Shown here: positions 6,174-9,260 of the stretch, in pieces | How the letters are laid out: each line of letters starts with the position of its first letter | How positions within the stretch are numbered: position 1 is the stretch's first letter | Assembly: GCA_903853285.1 (NCBI GenBank) | Contig: CAINTF010000316.1 | Coordinates: forward strand, 1 to 9,260 | From: an uncultured Acidimicrobium sp. | Lineage (GTDB): Bacteria; Actinomycetota; Acidimicrobiia; Acidimicrobiales; Ilumatobacteraceae | Direction: 5' to 3' | Length of the DNA: 9,260 nucleotides | Translations under genes and position numbers: made by a program | The notes under the pieces: model-generated | The model's input: the letters and a program-made list of their open reading frames with translations, nothing else | Database searches by the model: none | What the model was told of the DNA's origin: nothing

Positions 6174-7076
6174 ATGAGCGACGCATATCGCATAGCACCG
6201 CAGTTTGGCAATACTCTTCCACGACTCAGCGATCCACTCCTTGTCGTGATGTTTAGTGGCTGGATCGATACCTCTGTCGCTGCAGGAAATGCCATGGAAG
6301 CGCTTATCGCCGAGACCGGTGCAACAGATTTGCTCGAATTTGATACCGACTTATTTGTTGACTACCGCGCACGTCGCCCTTTGATGGAACTCCGCGAGGG
6401 AGTAAACACCAAACTTGATTGGTCTGCTCCACGCCTCATGATCGGTCACGATGTCAATCACCGCGACGTACTGCTCTTGACAGGCCCAGAGCCAGACTCC
6501 CGCTGGAAGCAATTTGCCAACGAAGTAGCCACCCTTTCAACCACACTCGGTGTTCGCCGCATGTTGGGTTTAGGCGCATACCCAGTTGCAACACCACACA
6601 CGCGCGCGGTGCAGATCTCGTGCACTTCTCCAAATGCTCCGTTAATCAAGACACTCCCCTACATCAAAAGTTCGCTGGATGTTCCTGCGGGCATGGAAGC
6701 CGCCCTCGAGCACGCGCTTCATGATCAAAACATTGACGCACTGGGATTGTGGGCGCAGGTGCCGCACTACGTTGCTTCAATGGCATACCCTCCAGCATCA
6801 GCTGCGCTGCTTGGCGCGGTGTGCGATGTAGGTGGTCTCAGTCTCGACATCAGTGGCATTCTGGAACAATCAGTTGTGCAACGCGAACGTCTGGACCAGC
6901 TTGTGCGCACTAACCCAGAACACGCAGCAATGCTTACTCAACTTGAAATTGCATTTGATGCCGAGCACAGCGGTAACGGCACGCTGACCACAGGTTTTGG
7001 TGGTGTCCCGCTTCCAAGCGGTGACGAAATTGCTGCCGAACTTGAAAAGTTTTTGCGCGAAAATCACAAAGAATAA
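6174..7076 (+). CDS. PAC2-family protein
   Basis: This 300-residue protein is a PAC2 (proteasome assembly chaperone 2-like) family member of the actinobacterial type, comparable in length to Rv2125. Diagnostic segments are VVMFSGWIDTSVAAGNAM (24-41), DYRARRPLM (63-71), LLTGPEPDSRW (101-111), LGAYPVATPHTRAV (133-146), and VPHYVASMAYPPAS (196-209). The C-terminal tail ends in AAELEKFLRE (287-296), also typical. The family is related in fold to proteasome assembly chaperones, but the biochemical role in bacteria is not established, and some members occur where proteasomes are absent. The ATG at 6174 is preferred: it lies seven bases after the APH stop, and an open frame further upstream only repeats APH sequence out of frame. 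There is no clear Shine-Dalgarno site, so translation may depend on coupling. Its stop overlaps the next start as TAATG. Confidence 0.93.
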   Translation: MSDAYRIAPQFGNTLPRLSDPLLVVMFSGWIDTSVAAGNAMEALIAETGATDLLEFDTDLFVDYRARRPLMELREGVNTKLDWSAPRLMIGHDVNHRDVLLLTGPEPDSRWKQFANEVATLSTTLGVRRMLGLGAYPVATPHTRAVQISCTSPNAPLIKTLPYIKSSLDVPAGMEAALEHALHDQNIDALGLWAQVPHYVASMAYPPASAALLGAVCDVGGLSLDISGILEQSVVQRERLDQLVRTNPEHAAMLTQLEIAFDAEHSGNGTLTTGFGGVPLPSGDEIAAELEKFLRENHKE

Positions 7077-8095
7077 TGAAACTCGATGGGGGCATTCCAA
7101 GCTCGTTGCATAATGCGGCGACAAGTGCCCAGGACCTCGAGCGCGCTGGCTACTCCGGCGGTTGGACCGCTGAAACTTCACACGATCCATTCCTGCCACT
7201 ATTACTTGCAGCCGAACACACCAGCACACTTGAGATCGGCACAAGTATCGCAGTTGCGTTTGCCCGCAACCCGATGACGCTCGCCAACACCGCATGGGAC
7301 TTGCAAGCATTTTCAAAAGGTCGCTTCATTCTTGGTTTGGGTAGCCAAATCAAGCCGCACATCACCAAACGTTTCAGCATGGAATGGAGCCATCCAGCAC
7401 CTCGCATGCGCGAAATGATCCTGGCCATCCGTGCAATCTGGGACACATGGTTGACTGGCGCACCGCTTGAGTTTCGTGGCGAGTTTTATCAGCACACACT
7501 GATGACACCTTTCTTCACACCAGACAAAAAGGATCTGGGTGACTTTGGGGTCCCAAAAATATTTCTTGCGGGAGTTGGCGAGATGATGACCGAAGTTGCT
7601 GGAGAAGTGTGTGATGGATTTATCTGTCACGGTTTCACCACCGAGAAATATCTACGCGAGGTCACCCTCCCCGCGCTGAAGCGCGGTCGCGCCAAAGCTG
7701 GCAAAACCATGGATGGCTTTGAAATTGTCGGACCAAGCTTTGTTGTCACCGGCAACAATGCTGAAGAGATGCAACAAGCAGCCGCAGGCACACGCCAACA
7801 GATTGCCTTCTACGGCTCAACTCCCGCCTATTCGGGCGTTCTCGAGATCCATGGTTGGAACGATCTACAACCTCAACTCAACGCGCTCTCCAAGCAGGGC
7901 AAATGGGTTGAGATGGGAGATCTCATCACCGATGAGATCCTCAACACGTTTGCTGTTGTTGGTGAACCCGAATCGATCGCATCCGAACTCACTAAGCGTT
8001 ATGGCGATGTCATCCAACGCCTGAGCTTTTATGCCCCATACTCCAGCGACCAAAGTCGCTGGGCGCAAGTAATTGCCGACATCAAGTCGGTCTGA
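7076..8095 (+). CDS. LLM-class, probable F420-dependent oxidoreductase
   Basis: This 339-residue protein is a luciferase-like (beta/alpha)8-barrel oxidoreductase, close in pattern to the TIGR03617/MSMEG_2256 group of probable coenzyme F420-dependent enzymes. Supporting segments are the N-terminal strand MKLDGGIP, SHDPFLPLLLAAEHT (35-49), LEIGTSIAVAFARNPM (52-67), GRFILGLGSQIKPH (82-95), and VPKIFLAGVGEMMTEVAGE (159-177), which corresponds to the cofactor-side strand of the barrel. The C-terminus keeps the usual 'FAVVGEPESIASEL' (292-305). Length agrees with the group. Use of F420 rather than FMN is inferred from family and taxon. The substrate is unknown. It starts at ATG 7076, sharing one base with the PAC2 stop, so it is probably translated by re-initiation and co-regulated with PAC2 and the APH kinase. 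Confidence 0.93.
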   Translation: MKLDGGIPSSLHNAATSAQDLERAGYSGGWTAETSHDPFLPLLLAAEHTSTLEIGTSIAVAFARNPMTLANTAWDLQAFSKGRFILGLGSQIKPHITKRFSMEWSHPAPRMREMILAIRAIWDTWLTGAPLEFRGEFYQHTLMTPFFTPDKKDLGDFGVPKIFLAGVGEMMTEVAGEVCDGFICHGFTTEKYLREVTLPALKRGRAKAGKTMDGFEIVGPSFVVTGNNAEEMQQAAAGTRQQIAFYGSTPAYSGVLEIHGWNDLQPQLNALSKQGKWVEMGDLITDEILNTFAVVGEPESIASELTKRYGDVIQRLSFYAPYSSDQSRWAQVIADIKSV

Positions 8096-8182
8096 GGGCT
8101 CACACATCCTCACTGCAAGCCAAAGCACTCACATTCACTAAGGTCGTTGTTTGGGGCGTTGCATAAGAGATCTGGAGCGTGC

Positions 8183-9260
8183 ATGACAACTTCATTCGTA
8201 TCGCGGATACCGCGCGCATATCAAGTTCTGAGCCTCACTGCTCTTGCAACTTTCTTGGTCTCTCTTGACGTTTCGATTGTTGTCGTGGCAAAGCGCACCA
8301 TCGAAGCCGACCTCGGTGGTGGAAGTCTTATCACCTGGGTCTTTTCTGCATACGCCATTGCCTATGCGGCCGGACTATTAACCGCAGGTCGCTTTGCCGA
8401 TGTGTATGGGCGTAAGAAATCATTTCTTCGAGGATTGTTTATCTTCAGCGTCGGATCCCTCCTCTGCGGCATCTCCCCAACAACGTGGATTCTCATACTT
8501 GCTCGTATTCTGCAAGCACTTGGCGGAGCGCAATTGACTCCAGCATCAATCGCGTTGGTACTGCCAGAATTTCCGGTTGAAAAGCGAACTCAAGCAATTG
8601 CCATCTGGGGTGCAACGGGTGGACTTGCTGCAGCACTCGGACCGTCTGTCGGCGGCATCCTCGTTGACTCCCTTGGATGGCGCTCACTGTTCTTCATCAA
8701 CATTCCATTTACCGTTGTCACTATCTTGTTGGGCCGCAAGATTTTACACGAAAGCAAAGACCCAAATGCGCAGCGCAAAGTTGACTACCCAAGTGTTGTA
8801 TTTGGTTTCACCGGCATTGCGCTCGTTGTGTTGGGCATTTCACAAAGCGAAGTTTGGCATTGGACGAATTCAAAAACGATCGGCTCAATTGCACTGGGCA
8901 TAATTCTCGTAGCGCTATTTGTTCAGCGCTGCAGAGTTGTCGAGAATCCTCTGCTCGATCTAAAGCTCTTTCGATTGCCATTTGTATTAGCAGCCAACTT
9001 GTCTGGCTTGCTGTTCAGTATCGGCTTTATCGGTATGTGGCTGCTCAATACATTTTGGCTACAAGCCGTGTGGGGTTACAGCGTTGCTCATTCCGGTCTC
9101 GCCACTATGCCTGGGCCAGGTATGGCTGCATTGATCGCACCATTCGCGGGCAAGTACGCAAACAGATTCGGTCATGCTCGAGTGTTGTTCGCTGGCGCAA
9201 TCATGCTGAGTGTCGGCACTTTTGGTCTCACCACGTTCATTCCAATTGAGCCCAGCTACC
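8183..9260 (+). CDS. DHA2-type major facilitator transporter, 3' end beyond the window
   Basis: The frame opens at ATG 8183 and runs unbroken to the window edge (359 codons). A GGAG at 8174-8177, five bases upstream, is the best Shine-Dalgarno site in the window. Features fit the 14-helix drug:proton antiporter (EmrB/QacA) family: motif A GRFADVYGRKK (69-79), motif B-like RILQALGGA (108-116), and motif C with GPSVGG (153-158) followed by LGWRSLFFINIP (164-175). About ten hydrophobic segments are present before the cut; the family is usually 450-520 residues, so perhaps a quarter is missing. The first-helix motif is odd: residues 29-40 read DVSIVVVAKRTI where the family normally has D-x-T-I-V-N-V-A-L-P. 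Substrate cannot be predicted. It lies 87 bases after the LLM gene and may have its own promoter, though none is convincing. Confidence 0.92.
   Translation, partial: MTTSFVSRIPRAYQVLSLTALATFLVSLDVSIVVVAKRTIEADLGGGSLITWVFSAYAIAYAAGLLTAGRFADVYGRKKSFLRGLFIFSVGSLLCGISPTTWILILARILQALGGAQLTPASIALVLPEFPVEKRTQAIAIWGATGGLAAALGPSVGGILVDSLGWRSLFFINIPFTVVTILLGRKILHESKDPNAQRKVDYPSVVFGFTGIALVVLGISQSEVWHWTNSKTIGSIALGIILVALFVQRCRVVENPLLDLKLFRLPFVLAANLSGLLFSIGFIGMWLLNTFWLQAVWGYSVAHSGLATMPGPGMAALIAPFAGKYANRFGHARVLFAGAIMLSVGTFGLTTFIPIEPSY

Noticed and set aside
8093..8112. TGAGG/CCTCA hairpin after the LLM gene as a terminator
   Set aside because: The stem is only five pairs with a ten-base loop, it includes the stop codon, and no T-run follows.
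8113..8182. Promoter for the transporter gene
   Set aside because: TAAGGT and CATAAG can be picked out as -10-like boxes, but neither has a credible -35 at 16-18 bases.

Overview
The window looks like ordinary chromosome from an actinobacterium, most likely a moderate-GC aquatic member of Acidimicrobiia or a relative; the exact taxon is an inference. The reasons are: the order rpsT, holA, comEC, comEA, also found in mycobacteria and other Actinobacteria; a PAC2 protein of the actinobacterial kind; an LLM-class (F420-type) oxidoreductase; and roughly balanced base composition. GTG starts, and probably a TTG start, are common. Several genes lack a Shine-Dalgarno site and have a TAnnnT box close to the start codon, as in leaderless actinobacterial transcripts.

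Left part (1-3117). The 5' end of lepA (elongation factor 4) runs off the left edge on the minus strand. It diverges from rpsT (ribosomal protein S20). rpsT converges on, and overlaps by 17 bases, the end of holA (DNA polymerase III delta subunit). Upstream of holA on the same strand, and overlapping it by 16 bases, is comEC, the DNA-uptake channel, in a short form without the C-terminal metallo-beta-lactamase domain.

Middle part (3118-5062). A small four-helix membrane protein of unknown function (3185-3634) lies on the plus strand between comEC and comEA, so the two competence genes cannot share one simple operon. comEA (DNA receptor with SLBB and helix-hairpin-helix domains) follows on the minus strand, just downstream of a thioredoxin-TPR protein of the CnoX/YbbN type.

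Right part (5063-9260). The plus strand carries a tight set of three genes: an APH-family phosphotransferase of the ACAD10/11-kinase type, a PAC2-family protein, and an LLM-class probable F420-dependent oxidoreductase whose start overlaps the PAC2 stop (TAATG). After an 87-base gap comes a DHA2-type major facilitator transporter that is open at the right edge; its N-terminal 359 codons are present.

No tRNA, rRNA, CRISPR array, insertion sequence, phage gene or long repeat was seen. Nothing proves a new system. The points most worth a second look are the APH-PAC2-LLM cluster, the membrane gene splitting the competence locus, the alternative hairpins in the rpsT leader, and the atypical first-helix motif of the transporter.
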